A DNA stretch of 64,000 bases, taken from the NCBI GenBank assembly GCA_932521035.1, contig OW051493.1, forward strand, positions 6,944,001-7,008,000. Reading direction: 5' to 3'. This DNA is from Oscheius dolichura. Lineage: Eukaryota; Nematoda; Chromadorea; Rhabditida; Rhabditidae. Shown here in pieces: positions 47,153 through 58,874 of the stretch; position 1 is the first letter of the stretch; every line of letters begins with the position of its first letter. A model generated the notes under the pieces. That model did not search any database and was not told where the DNA came from. It worked only from the letters and a program-made list of their open reading frames with translations. The position numbers and the translations under genes are program-made.

Positions 47153-47580
47153 ATGGCTGACAAATCGTGCTATGCTGGTGCCGGTGGCTATGGATCCGGG
47201 TACGCGTCTCTCGTCCTTTCTTTCTAGTGTCCCTTATGGCGCCCTTTTTCGTGTTCTTCGCAGGCAGTGCGCGCACCCGTCCCTTTGTTGGCTGGTGCGC
47301 GCACCCGTGCTCGCCTTCCTCTTCCTTGAATAACTGCTCTGTTTTCAGTTACATTTCGGGCGCCTCGAACACCGGATATGCCCGTGAGGAATACGCCAAC
47401 AGCGGCAACGGTGCGTCTGGCAATGCTGGCGCCAATGGAGGAGGAGCAGGAGGAGCAGGCGGATCAGGAGGAGCAGGAGGAGCAGGCGGATCAGGAGGAG
47501 CAGGCGGATCCTCTGGTGGACAAAACGCTCCCGGCGTCTTCAAGCCCCGCACGGACCAGTCTTGCTACCTGGGACCCTAG
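47153..47580 (+). CDS. Small glycine/alanine-rich protein
   Basis: Exons 47153-47199 and 47349-47580, 92 aa; ACTATATATA lies about 40 bp upstream of the ATG. No signal peptide. Ends are conserved-looking and Cys-bearing (MADKSCYAG ... DQSCYLGP) and the middle is GGAGGAGGSGG repeats of a GGA-rich nucleotide repeat. The C-terminal CYLGP echoes the N-terminal CYAG. Function unknown; possibly a structural or assembly-prone protein. Confidence 0.6.
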
Positions 47581-48200
47581 TCCCCCTCGTGGACACCCCC
47601 CGTGATCATGAAGTAAAATTCCGGGGATCATTGAATTGAGTGTTTTTCATCTTGTTCTCACAGTTTCTTGTGTCTTTGTCTCCGTTTCTGTCAATCGTCG
47701 TCTGCCGGCTCCTCCGATCAACGATTTTTTGGTGTCCTCTCTTCTAGAACTTCTTCTCGTCTCCTGGACTGCGGTCGGACGTGGAAGAAGGATGGAAATG
47801 GCCAATTCGGTTCGCTTGTGAACTCCTGGTTTTAACCGGGCTTTTCGACACCTTTCGGACTCTGGGTAATTGGCCAGGCGCCTGAACTGTTGCTCTTGCT
47901 TGACCCTACTCGAAGAGATGATAGTATTTGTCGCATTAGTGATCATCCCGAGCTGCCCTGGTCGACTCTAGTGATAAGCTCAGTTCCCCAATCAAGCCGT
48001 CTAGCAGTTCTCTTTCTTTCCAAAACTTTTCCCCCAGTGTTCCGCGTCGCTGACCTATTGAAGGTCGAACTAGCCGGGTCGGGTCCCCACTCCCCGGGTG
48101 GTTGCAGCCGTTTCCTGTCTCCCAACCGATAAGGGCCAATTCCACGTGCCATCTTCTGTTTACTCATTGCTTTTGACCCGATAGCAACCCGAATTTGCAG
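47581..48200. other. Intergenic, no gene seen
   Basis: AATAAA-poor, mixed-composition sequence between the Gly-rich gene and the next family relic. Nothing supported. Confidence 0.35.
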
Positions 48201-49200
48201 ATGACCACTAGGGAAAAGCCGGCAATAATTGGAAATGGACGAATCGTCAATTGGTCGAGAAATAAGGGATTCTAGTTATGGGTAGGGTGCTTTCTCCCTA
48301 ATGGAATATTTTAGAATACAGAACGAATACAACTCAACTAAAATGGACGAGGAGCAGCATCGGATAATTCAGGACATGGAAAGGGAGTTCAGCGTTTTGG
48401 AACAGGAATTGAAACAAAGGAGGAAAGACAAATGGGTGGACAAGTCCGTTGGCACGGGAGACAGTCCGATTGAGGACCCGAGGGAGATCTATGAGCAACG
48501 ACGAAAAGAGGATCAAGGAACTGGAAGAGAAAGTCAAACTGTTGGAGGAAGAGAAACAAAAACAAGACAAGGCTGACCGAGAAAGACTTGCTGTTCAGTT
48601 GAGATCACTCGCTGAAGAAAAGGTCTTGTACAAATTTTTACCTCTTCCCCAGTTTCCTCCGCTTTCTCCGCATTTTCAGTTCATCCGCATTCCGGCATAC
48701 CGCCCCTTTTCAGCGTCTCCTACCGCGTCCCTCTCCCCGTCTGTAGCTGAACTTACCGCAGAATGCCGCGAGAATATGCGCTCTGCGTCAGAAATTTCCC
48801 GAGATGAACATATAGAAAAAATGGAACGGGATATCCATGCATTGAGAGGAGAACTGAGACAGATGAAGGGGAAGGAGCAAATTGACAAGGCCGTCGGCAC
48901 AGGGGAGAGTCCGATAGAGACTACTCAGGAGAAATTTATGAACAAAGACGAGAAGAGGATCAGAGGAAGATAGAAGAACTGGCAGCTAGAATCAAACTGT
49001 TGGAGGAAGAGAAAGAGAAAGAGAAACAAGGCGAGACTATTCACTATGAACGAGAACTATGAAAGAATGAGAGCAGACGATCAGAAAAGAATCAAAGAGT
49101 TGGAGAATGATGTGAGGAAACAATCAACTGCTGCAAAAGAGGCGCGAGAACAGGTGTAAGTCCTACAGAGAGAGCAGATCAATCCGCTTGTGTTTCAGAT
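48201..49200 (+). pseudogene. Unrecognised family, member C (coiled-coil relic)
   Basis: Begins ATG after TTTGCAG, like the functional members. A coiled-coil exon (QDMEREFSVLEQELKQRRKD, DKSVGTGDSPIED) is followed in another frame by DEKRIKELEEKVKLLEEEK. About 430 bp downstream a diverged second copy appears (DKAVGTGESPIET, KIEELAARIKLLEEEK), also frame-shifted. The paired similarity shows an internal tandem duplication. I could not recover one continuous frame, and the FEYRTKWDKL block is missing. Confidence 0.5.
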
Positions 49201-49892
49201 GATCTGATCTCCTTCTTCGTCTCTCTCAACCAAGAACACTGCCCTTTCTTTTCCTCGTTTATTCACTAATTGCTCTATCAATGTCTTTGATAAAAGATTA
49301 CGCTCTCTCCATTGCAATGTCTCAGTTCTTGCTTCTTATTCCAAGTAACATACCTAATCGCCTCCTTGTCTATACAAGAGGGGAAAATGGATAGAAGAGT
49401 CTCCCTGTGCCAGGTCGGTACCGTGCTCCGTTTCCGATAGGAGATGGCCCAGACAGCTGGCGATCGCCGCAAAGATTTTTCACTCTCATCCAAAACAAGG
49501 CGATGCGCCTCATCCCGTTGTATACGGGGCATTGTTGACAGTCCTTTTTTCAGCTGATAGTCAGCTATTGATTGCTGTTCCCGTCAACTGGCCAGCAAAA
49601 GATTAGCATAACCGCGGCCCTATTCCTAACCATTCATACACGCCGCTATTCTTGTACTCTATCCCCTATTTAACCTTATTAAAGCAACAGTACAAGAGTT
49701 TTTGCTACAGTACCCCAATTTTTCGAAACTGTCATGAATTTTGTTGTAATTGGTTTTATTTTGTATAGCTAATTTTACTGATCAAAACGATCTATTTAGT
49801 TTCACATAAAAGTATTACAATACTGAGAAAAATACAAAAAACAGTGTTCAATACCTGTAAACAGCGCGACTAAAACTAGGCTCTCAGGTTTG

Positions 49893-52013
49893 ATGCCTAT
49901 AATCACAGTAACGTCACTACCCAAACCCCCGGTGGCCAAGGACGATAGCACAACCCAATCTCAACTCCGTCAGATGGACCCCAAACGAAAAGGCTGCTTC
50001 GGATGTACCGAAGCTCTAACTCTTCGAGATATTTTACAGGCTATCAACAGCGAATACGTCCCTCCAACGGTGAGCATTCTCGGATATAGAAACATTATCA
50101 TTTTATTATATTCAGGTGCCTCAAAGTTTAGAAGCGAAGAAACGGGTGGAACAAGGAGGAGAGAGAGACACTCAAGTCAGGGAGACAGAAACAGCACGAA
50201 AGGTAGGAATTTATCCTATTGCTAGTCATTTCCCGTTTACAGATAACCACTGCGGGAAAGACAACGCCGGTGCAAAATGGATCAGCAGTGGAGAAAGGTC
50301 TTGAACAAGACGTGATACAAACGGTATTCATTCTATTTCTTCGAATGGGGAGGGGGTTCTTCTTCCTCGCAGATTGATTTATACTTGAGAAAGGATGGAA
50401 AACGACCAAGTGACTCTTATTGCCATTAACCTCACTATATGTTTGTAGACGACCACCATGGGAACGCCGACGATAGTGGAATGTGGAGTAGGAGGGGAAA
50501 AACGACCGCAACAAGTAGTCAACGAGAAGAAAGTCCGAGAAGGAAACATGGTACATTATGAATTTATTCCGGCGTCGCTAGAGAGAGCCTCCAGCTGTGC
50601 CCGAAGAAAATGGCTTCCTACCATGTTGAACCCAAAATCTGGATCCCAAATATATATTCTTTTCTTTTCAGGAAATGAAAGCACAATTAAACAAATTCTT
50701 GGATGAATTGCATCGAGGGATACCAGAAGCATACATGACAGAAGGAGGAAAGGTCTGGGTAGAGGTGGCAACCAGATACGGGATACAAGGAGAAAGGGAA
50801 AAGGATTATTTTAATAAATGGAAGTGTGACCTCATCTGGCATCTAGAACGGGTAGGAAGCAAAAAACATAGCCACGTCTCTTCAGGAATCCAAGACCAGG
50901 ATTCTCCCGTGGTGGATATGCCCAGGTGAAAGCACAATGAGGACGTTCTTCGAAGTCAAACAGATGTTTAACGAGGCTGCCGAGGAGATCAAAAGAAGAC
51001 AAGGAGAACAGGAGGAAAGTCGCAGGAAAGCCAACTGCCTGGAGGAAGCAGAGGAGGCGGTCGAAAGACTGGAGCAGGACCAGATATCTCCTCAGGGGAA
51101 CAGAAAGGACGAAATACCAGTACAAGGGGACAGTCCCCAGCGAGACATAGAAGCATTGAAAAGGAGAGCCGATGATTTCAATCGGGAGAAAAGCTCTATT
51201 ATTGACGAAGACATCCTTGCCGGCAATAGTACTGCCGTTGAGGGCCGGCAGAGTCCCTTCCACAGCAAGAGGCGTGAGTATTACCTTTTAGTGTGTGTTC
51301 GAAATGTGTATGTTTCAGCGAGATTCGATACAGAAGCAAGTGGGCCGAGCAATTTGATGGAAACCGCGAGTCCTGCCGGACAAGACCAGGTTCAATCCTC
51401 CCTTGAAGAGATCGCGATAAGGACTACTCGAGAGGAGAAAGTGAGCTGCAGACTGTCTGGCACACCTCATTGCACAGGTAGCTTGCCTGTTTTCTGTTTA
51501 TAAAAACACAAAACACTCTGTTTAGTATCCTCTGCCGTTTCGCAAACTTCAATGGATACCAACTTTTCCATGGAGCATACTCGAAGGCCGGATACTCCTG
51601 CTGGACCGTCGCAAGGAGAGCAGATGGCTATTAGTGACATAAAGAAGGAGAATAACGACAATCAAGAAGAACTGAAGCCAACAAAGAGGAAAAGGGATTG
51701 GACTGACGAGATCGCTGGTGAGGAGAATGACAGTCCTCCCGAGAGACCTGGAAAGATCGGCCACCGAATGAGGGAAGAAGATGAGAAGAGGATCAAAGAA
51801 TTGGAAGAGGAGGTTGGGAAGCTTTTTGACATAGACGACGAGTTCAGGTCACCTGTGCATGGAAATTCGTATTCGAATATAGGACAAAGTGGGACAAGCT
51901 GACAAAAGCATTGCAGCATAAGGATCTGGCCAAAGTGGAGAGGGAGTTCCCGGAGATATTTAGAGAGTGAGTTGGACAGGGGGCACAGATCAATCCATTT
52001 GTATTACAGATGA
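49893..52013 (+). CDS. Unrecognised family, member D (long form)
   Basis: Ten exons: 49893-50069, 50116-50202, 50243-50323, 50449-50550, 50672-50851, 50886-51273, 51319-51477, 51526-51812, 51848-51966 and 52010-52013 (4 nt carrying the stop); 527 aa. Several short N-terminal Thr/Lys/Gln-rich exons precede the helical module (FLDELHRGIPEAY, RYGIQGERE, RILPWWI), a Glu/Arg coiled coil, a Ser/Pro linker, a second coil (DEKRIKELEEE) and the C-terminal block TCAWKFVFEYRTKWDKL...VEREFPEIFRE. The architecture matches member A; the 4-nt terminal exon is shared. A 35-bp intron at 51813-51847 aligns with that of member B. Function unknown. Confidence 0.7.
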
Positions 52014-52754
52014 GACGATCTCTTCCCCCTGCTCTTGTACTTTAACGGGTTCCCGTGACTAGCAAGAAAAAGGTCGACGGCCGGGTTGAGTTCCCGGCTG
52101 CCTCATCGGGATGAATCAGCTTTTTGCAGCGAGAGGCTCGGCTAGTCATTCCACTCTCCTCCCCCTACAGACATGTTATTTTACTCTACTGAAATGATCT
52201 TTCTTTTTTCCTATTTCTGTTCCATCGTGAAATAAAGAGTCTGTCGCCAGTCGGCTGTAAATAAAATATGCCAAAGTTGGGATAACGGGGAGAGCATCAA
52301 ATAGCCTCAGCTTGCACAGCTGGACAAGGAGACTTGTCATAAGAAAAGCCAAGGGGCCAAGATAGGCTGACTCGCGAATTTTATAATATCAACAGAAGCT
52401 AGTGACCTCAAGTAATATTGCGGGTTTCGGGGGGTTTATTCCTTGCGATGAACTTGTTTGTTTATAGCCCCTCTTCTTCTGTATCATCCGAAATGTTTTT
52501 TTTCGGAAAATTCTTTGGACCGACAGCTATCTCTCCTCAGTAACTTTATTTTTATCATAAAGCAAACACGCGAATATCTGTCGGCCCATTTAAACGGCGG
52601 GTTTCATTGTATTTTCTCTTCAAAAACGCATTAGCATGGGAAAAGCAAAGTCTGCAGCCGAAAGCGGCTTCTGGAATGAAGAAAAGCAGCTTCCTATTGC
52701 ACTGCATCTGGAAACACATTCTTTCATTCACTTTGAACATTTGTTCTCAACAAC
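52014..52754. other. Intergenic, no gene seen
   Basis: No supported gene; ordinary 3' and 5' flanking sequence between member D and the macro-domain fragment. Confidence 0.4.
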
Positions 52755-53099
52755 ATGGATGTCAACTTCGAGATTATCCTTGGTGATATCGTCGATGTTG
52801 CCGCCCAAGCAATCGTCAACGCCGCAAACACGGAGTTGCAGACAGGTATGTGCATTCTTTCCCCATATAAATAGTTGATTTCTTTAGGTGGAGGTGTGGA
52901 TGGAGCCATTCGAAAGGCAGCTGGAGAAGAAAAATTGCAGAAGGAGCTGGATACAGTGAAGAAAATCTTCCAGCGAGGACATCTCCCTCCCGGCCAAGCA
53001 GTTATAACGGGAGCTCATGATATGGAAACCTGTGAATGTAAGCAATCCTCAAAAACTTTACCAATCCCTTCAGATATCATTCACATATTGGGAACATAA
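52755..53099 (+). pseudogene. Truncated macro domain (ADP-ribose binding)
   Basis: Exons 52755-52845, 52888-53037 and 53074-53099. The first half of a macro domain is clear: FEIILGDIVDVAAQAIVNAA (start of the fold), GGGVDGAIRKAAG, LPPGQAVITGAH and YIIHILG, after which a stop replaces the expected P and the second half of the domain. Intact macro domains bind or hydrolyse ADP-ribose. The missing C-terminal half and the abutting envelope-like frame suggest a chimeric or decayed locus. Confidence 0.65.
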
Positions 53100-53883
53100 C
53101 ATTCAACTGGTCAAAAATGACCTCATGGAAGTTTTGCAGGATCTATTCATCCACCGAATCGTGAACCGAAAGCTGTTTGCCAGCGGTAAGTTATTTTTTT
53201 ACCCCTCATTCAGCAGACTCCCGTTATTTTTTATAAGTAAAAACAAATTTTCAGAAGAACAATTCGCCGAGATTATGAAAAATGTTATTGGCCGCCAACA
53301 TTTTGAAGATTCCATCTACAAGATATTTCCAAAAAAGGCGCTACAACTTCTTGAAATTCAAGCCATTTCAAGACCGTCTAACTCAAAGATTATAGCTGAA
53401 ATATGCGCACCACTCGTCGGCACGGAAGAACTGGCTACGGAGTACTCTTTATTCCTAGTAGAACCTTTTGGAACTATCAGCCATGGTCGCTTCATTCTGC
53501 CCGTCCTACCCTCCCGCTACTTTGCCGTTGACTTCGAGACCAACGAGACTCTTGCCGTCGTAGACTACAAATCATCCTGCAAGTTCATCAGGACGGAAGC
53601 TTTCTGCCCGCAACTTGCAATCTCCCCCGCAAAGTGCAACCTTTATGATAGATCCGGATGCCGCCCCGAGTACCGAAGAATCAAGAGAGCAAACTACGTC
53701 TTTGAACGACGTCTTGGAGACGTTACGCTCTTCGCTACTACGGCCACAGAGATGATAATTCAAGTGGACGTCAAGATCGTAACAAAGAAGTTCTTTGTCC
53801 TACCAGTACTGGCCATCGGATTAGCTCTCTTCGTCTTCGCCACGCATTATGCATCAGGAAGAGAGTCGGAAAGGCCACTATAG
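53074..53883 (+). pseudogene. Envelope-glycoprotein-like ORF (retroelement relic)
   Basis: A frame beginning within the macro-domain 3' end and ending at 53883, with a possible in-frame intron near 53187-53254. It has a heptad-rich N-terminal segment, a block of spaced Cys (SSCKFIRTEAFC, KCNLYDRSGC), and a single C-terminal TM helix (FFVLPVLAIGLALFVFATHYA) with a short tail. Helical region, Cys-rich ectodomain and terminal TM are the layout of the membrane-fusion Env proteins of errantivirus-like elements. No gag, pol or LTR is visible nearby and no signal peptide was found, so it is a fragment. The family assignment is tentative. Confidence 0.4.
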
Positions 53884-54028
53884 CTCTCGCCAAAGATTTT
53901 TCCGACGTGATTAACCGCTACCATTTGATCGATTAATAAAGCTATTTGTAATTCTAAACCAAAACAATGGGAGGATAATCAGAGGGCTGTAATCCTATTT
54001 GCAAGCAAATAGGTACAAAAAGAGGACA

Positions 54029-55031
54029 ATTATTTTTAAAAAGTGGAATACGAAAAAGCGACGGTGGTTAGGTTCCCCCGGCATACAAAAAGCGGAAGGA
54101 GTTGATCGAGCGAAAGGAGCAATATTGGGGTGGGGAACGGACAAAAACCGAGCAATAATGAGTGGAATGAGCAAAAAATGACCAATATCAATACAGGAAA
54201 CCGGACAAAAGTAGAGCAATATAAACTGGAAAAGCCCAATCAGTTTTACCTAACCACCGCCTCTTTTAAGAGAAACCTCCCCCTCACTGGTTCCGGGTTC
54301 ATTTCAGCTCACAAAGAGTTTTATATAAGGAGTAAATTTTGAGTAATAATAAGAAGTAATAAAGTTTTGGAGTCCGATTAATTGAAATCTTGAGGAACTG
54401 ACGTCCTTCTCCGCCCCCAACCGCGCGGGAAGTTGTTCCCAAAAAGAAATCGGCTTACCAGCTCTATCTCGCCCTCTCACATTTACAATTTTCATGACTG
54501 CCTTTCTTAGCCTGCCAGTCTCTTCTTCCCACTTGTACCATGCTATTGTCCAGAAAATATAAGAAGTCTGGATCTTCACTCTTCACTCTGTCACCCTTTG
54601 TCGGAGTTTTTGAAGTGAAATAATCAGCTGGGGGTGCGGGGACCGGCAACCCCCCGACAAAAAAAGAAATGTGAAAGCTGTAAATGGAATGAGGGTGGTT
54701 AGTTACAAAAAGAAAAGAATAGACAGCATTGAACATGAAGCTGCGCGATGAAGAACGTTTCAAAGAGGCCAGACAGCTTTCTCCCAGCTCTTAAAAGAGG
54801 CGGTGGTTAGGTAAAACTGATTGGGCTTTTCCAGTTTATATTGCTCTACTTTTGTCCGGTTTCCTGTATTGATATTGGTCATTTTTTGCTCATTCCACTC
54901 ATTATTGCTCGGTTTTTGTCCGATCCCCACCCCAATATTGCTCCTTTCGCTCGATCAACTCCTTCCGCTTTTTGTATGCCGGGGGAACCTAACCACCGTC
55001 GCTTTTTCGTATTCCACTTTTTAAAAATAAT
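54029..55031. mobile_element. Foldback-type element with 244-bp inverted arms
   Basis: Arms 54029-54272 and 54788-55031 are reverse complements with equal length (coordinate sum 109060) and about one mismatch (AAC versus ATC near 54138). The 515-bp core has no transposase-like frame. Long terminal inverted repeats around a short non-coding core fit a foldback or MITE-like DNA element. No clear target-site duplication could be seen. Confidence 0.65.
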
Positions 55032-55282
55032 CTTTGTTTCACTTTGAAAGTCTGGATGGCATTGACCCTCTTGGGCTGGCTCCTCTTGTAATAGGGGAGG
55101 AGGGGTTTCTTTATTAGAACATCTTGTAATCAATTCGAATATTTTGACGGGCTTGGCAACACTCGCGAAGTTTCAAATGTGGCATCGTCTTCGACTGTCG
55201 AAGTTGGTCAATTGACTGGTCAATTCTACAAGAAGCGACGGAGTGTTTTCCGCTTTCTGATCTCACTTTTTCTCGAGGAAGG

Positions 55283-56119
55283 ATGGCGTGTACTGCGCTG
55301 GCTCTCGACTTGTACAGGGAGCAGTATCTACGTCGTCTCCACAGGGATGGCTACCCTGCCACGCAGCAGCAGATGGTGGAATTCGCCATACGCTTCGTCG
55401 ATGATCTTGGTCTTCAAGGAAAGGAACGGGAGCAAGTGAGGAAAGCAGCGAATAGGTTCGGCAACCGAACGATTAAAGTTAGTTTCTGTGCCTGTTTTTA
55501 TTCTCGTTTGTTTAGCGTCGAACTGTGCCGGATTTCATCAAGGAAAGTCCTGAGCTAACGAAGATTCTAGACGATGTGGTGGAAGACTTCCTGAAGAAAC
55601 GGACGCAGGCATGGAAAGCAGCTGCCGACAAGAAAAGGACCCGGTCTCGCAGGACCCAGGCGGCATCGCCACCTCGGAAAGAAGCTCCCGCCAAGAAGGA
55701 GGACACGTCTCCCGAAGTGCAACAGAAGGAGCCGGACGTCTCTCACTATGAGCTTCAACTGATGCACTGCCATTTGACCATAGTACAGGCGAGAGCCGCC
55801 AACGAGTCACAGGCCAAACAAGCTCTGGAGGAGAGGAACCGTTCGCTGGAGGAGACGAACCGCTACTTGGAGGAGAAGGCCGTCTGTCTGGAGTACACGG
55901 TCCGTTCTTTGGAGGAGACCGTCTGGGAAAAGGACCAGATGTTGAAGGCCGCTTTTAAAGCTCTGGACACTTTTGCCTCCATCGTGAGTGTGAGTTACTC
56001 TTAGTTTTCATGCTATAACCTTCAAATCTCTTCAGAGGCCGCCAGCTCCTCCTCCTCCTCCGCCACCTCCTCCTCCTCCTAACTTCTCGGCTACCATCCT
56101 CCCGCCTAATTTATTCTAG
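55283..56119 (+). CDS. Coiled-coil and polyproline protein, member E
   Basis: Exons 55283-55477, 55516-55983 and 56036-56119, 248 aa. The N-terminal ~100 aa (YLRRLHRDGYP ... DDLGLQGKERE ... TVPDFIKESPEL) look like a diverged version of the helical module of members A and D (LHxG.P ... YGI.GER ... PPWIK.D). A basic linker, a Glu-rich coiled coil (repeats of RSLEET), then a terminal exon encoding a run of Pro before NFSATILPPNLF. Polyadenylation signal near 56141. Polyproline next to a coiled coil suggests SH3/WW/EVH1- or profilin-type contacts (inference). Confidence 0.65.
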
Positions 56120-56781
56120 GTTCTTATTGTAATCTTGTTTAAATAAACATCTTTTGCTTCTATTTCGTGTTCCTCTTCGTATTCTCTCTCGCTTGAACCA
56201 ACTTGGAAATTCTGGTCCCCTTTTCCTAATTCGCTTGTCTTCTAGGTCAGTCTAGATCTCCTTCACATCTCCCTCACGAAGAGCTTTATCCAAATTCTTT
56301 CGAATTCTTCCGGTGTTTCAATTGTTACCAAAATTCTCTCAATTACTTTTTGTTGTCCGTTTAACCAATAAACTTCTGTTTTCTATCATTTTCCAAGAGG
56401 GGGAAAGCGTGCTTCCGACAGTAACCTGGAGAGAAAAGCAGTAAAGCTTCGCTTTGGCCGGATAGCCGCTTTCTGGGGGGAATTGGATCCAAATCAGTTG
56501 GGAGAGACATTGCCAAGCAGTCTTCTCTTTTATATTTTTTTTCCCCGTGTTCTGTCTTCTCTAATCTCCATCGAGCTCTCTCGGGCATAATGAGCGACGC
56601 CGCTTAGACCGCGCTTGGCCCGTTTTGCGCCAGCCAGCACTACTGGTACATATCGGGAATATGGGACGCTTCACGTTTCTCCTTCAATTGGCCATTATTC
56701 CTTTTCGGCTTCATTTCTAGACTCTTGATCCCTTTTCTTCGCTTTTCCCTCATTTTTATTCATATTCCAAGTTTATTTCAG

Positions 56782-58524
56782 ATGATTGACCCGCTAGAAG
56801 CCAGGAAATTACTCCTCCGTCGGATAGAATGGATCGGCTTCCCTCCAAAAGAACAAGAACAAGAGTTCCTCGACTCCCTCTATGCCAGTATTCAAATCAC
56901 GGCGGTTCCTGTTCCCCCAGAATATAATATGGTCTCTTTTATTCAAGACATCAAGGTAATTCTGGGTATTTATCTCCATTTTCCTCTATTCCAGTCAAAT
57001 CGTCCGCCGAATTGGATTCTAACCGATCCAGAGATGAGCGAGAAGTTCGCAACGGCATATCAAAAGTATCTGGAGACGCAAAAGGAGGCCATGATGGGTA
57101 GGTCTTGATTGTTTCACCCAATTTTGGACATGAGCAGACAAACCCCTGAAATTTTGGGGGGTTGGATGATCCAGAACAACAGCTCGATCAGCCTTGCCTT
57201 TATCCAATTCCATTACCCCAAAATCTGTGTACAGCCTTCGACTTCTATCATTTTTAGCATATGGACAAGCCTCTTCGTCAAGTTATGGCCTGTTGGGATC
57301 TGGAATGGCCGCGGAGATGCAAGAGCAGCCGGACAACGAAGCCAATATACCAAACGAGGCTGCCAAGGGTAGGTCTTTTCCTTCATTTTTTGTTTCTTTT
57401 TGAAGAAGGGAACCCAGTTTATTCGTCCATTTCAGACGACACAACTTATGAGGTTATCCAGTTCCCTGGAAAGAAAGGAATCCACGACGTCCTCTCGTTC
57501 AGGTAACAGCTGTCCCTTTCCTCTTTACTCTCTGCTTTTAGACTGGAAGAGGCCCCCCATCTCTGTTACGTATTTTCCCATCGAAGGACGAATAAAACTA
57601 ACCGGGTCTATAACTGTATCGCCTGTAAGAATAACAAGGAGGATAGGAGGGAGACTCAAGTTGTGGTATCCATAGTTGAAATTTTGAATTTCACCCTTTT
57701 TTAGGTAGTGGACGGGAGATTCCAATCCCATCCGGGAAAGCTGAGCCACTCTTGTCAGCCCCTGTCCTGGGAACAGGAATGCTACAAGAGGAAGTGTTAC
57801 GAGACCGTTAGGAAGCTGAGATACAACGGGCCGAATGGTGTCAGCCCCATGGAGGCGTACGAGAAGATGATGGAGGAGATGAAGACGAAAGGAGGTCAGT
57901 TGAAAGGGGGAGACGAGAGTAAGAAAGGTTTTAGTCACCCCGGATAAGTTGTTCGACAACGCCACCTATAGGAACAAGAGGGCGTCATTCTCCCGAGCCA
58001 TCAATGCCCACAAGAGGAGGAAGGCCGATCGACAGGCTGAGGTAAGGGAAACTGGGCAGATAGAGCGGAGGATCTGTCTAAATAAGCCATCCAGTCCAAA
58101 TTTACCCTTTCAGGAAGTAGCCGGCAATGATGACAGCTTCCTCTTGGACTACTCCGAAGCCCAGGAGACCTCGCCTCAGGATGACACGGGCCCAGGTAGG
58201 GCTCCTCCTTTATCTCCCTAACAATGACCCGTTTCAGACGTTTCTGTCATTGAGGAACAAGAAGATGTGAAAGATTTCGCCAAGTTGGATCTCCCCCTGC
58301 CGCCGGCCGCCTCCTCCCAGGAAAGACTCCTGGATGAGATGAAGATCATCGAGAATAACTACTACGAACTGCTGACGGAAAGGGAAAAGGACCAGAAAGA
58401 GATGGAGACGCTGAGGAACGAGGCGGAGACATTGAGAAAGGAGAACCAGCACCTGAAGGAGTTGTGCGAGGAGAGGAAGCGACACATCGACACTCTGCAG
58501 ACTTTGATCTCCAAAATTCATTGA
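56782..58524 (+). CDS. FLYWCH-type zinc finger and coiled-coil protein, member F
   Basis: Nine exons: 56782-56955, 56995-57097, 57258-57368, 57436-57502, 57542-57665, 57705-57894, 57935-58041, 58114-58195 and 58238-58524; 414 aa. ATG directly after TTTCAG. An N-terminal helical module (LLRRIEWIGFPP ... RPPNWILTDPEM) resembles the module of members A, D and E. Residues ~150-240 look like a FLYWCH finger (FPGKKG, YNCIACKN, then GRFQSHPGKLSH supplying His). Basic segment HKRRKADRQ and a C-terminal leucine-rich coiled coil follow. FLYWCH proteins bind DNA or are related to MULE transposases (family knowledge), so a nuclear DNA-binding role is plausible. Confidence 0.65.
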
Positions 58525-58874
58525 CTTATAATTATATTGTCATACTGTAGTTTATGCACTGTAAAAAGTTATATTTATTGCGTTGGTATACTGACTAGGC
58601 CGAGAATTGAAAAAGTTATCCTCCCCGGCCCCTGCCTCGTCTACTCGACTTCGTCCTCCGTCTCACTTTCTAAAAACACCTCCTGGCCAACCACGATGTC
58701 TTTCTTTTGAGCTCATAATCGGCGGATAAAAATTGATCTATCCTGTGTTCTTATTGTTTTAGTTGTTCTTTTTCTTCTTGTAAGCCTTATAAAGGTGTGC
58801 CTCTTGCACTTGACTCCAATGAAACACTCCGTCTGGCTGGTAGGCTATGTCTCGGCCACTGTTCTCCACTCATA
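58525..58874. other. Intergenic, no gene seen
   Basis: Short spacer upstream of the NTF2-like gene; nothing supported. Confidence 0.35.
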
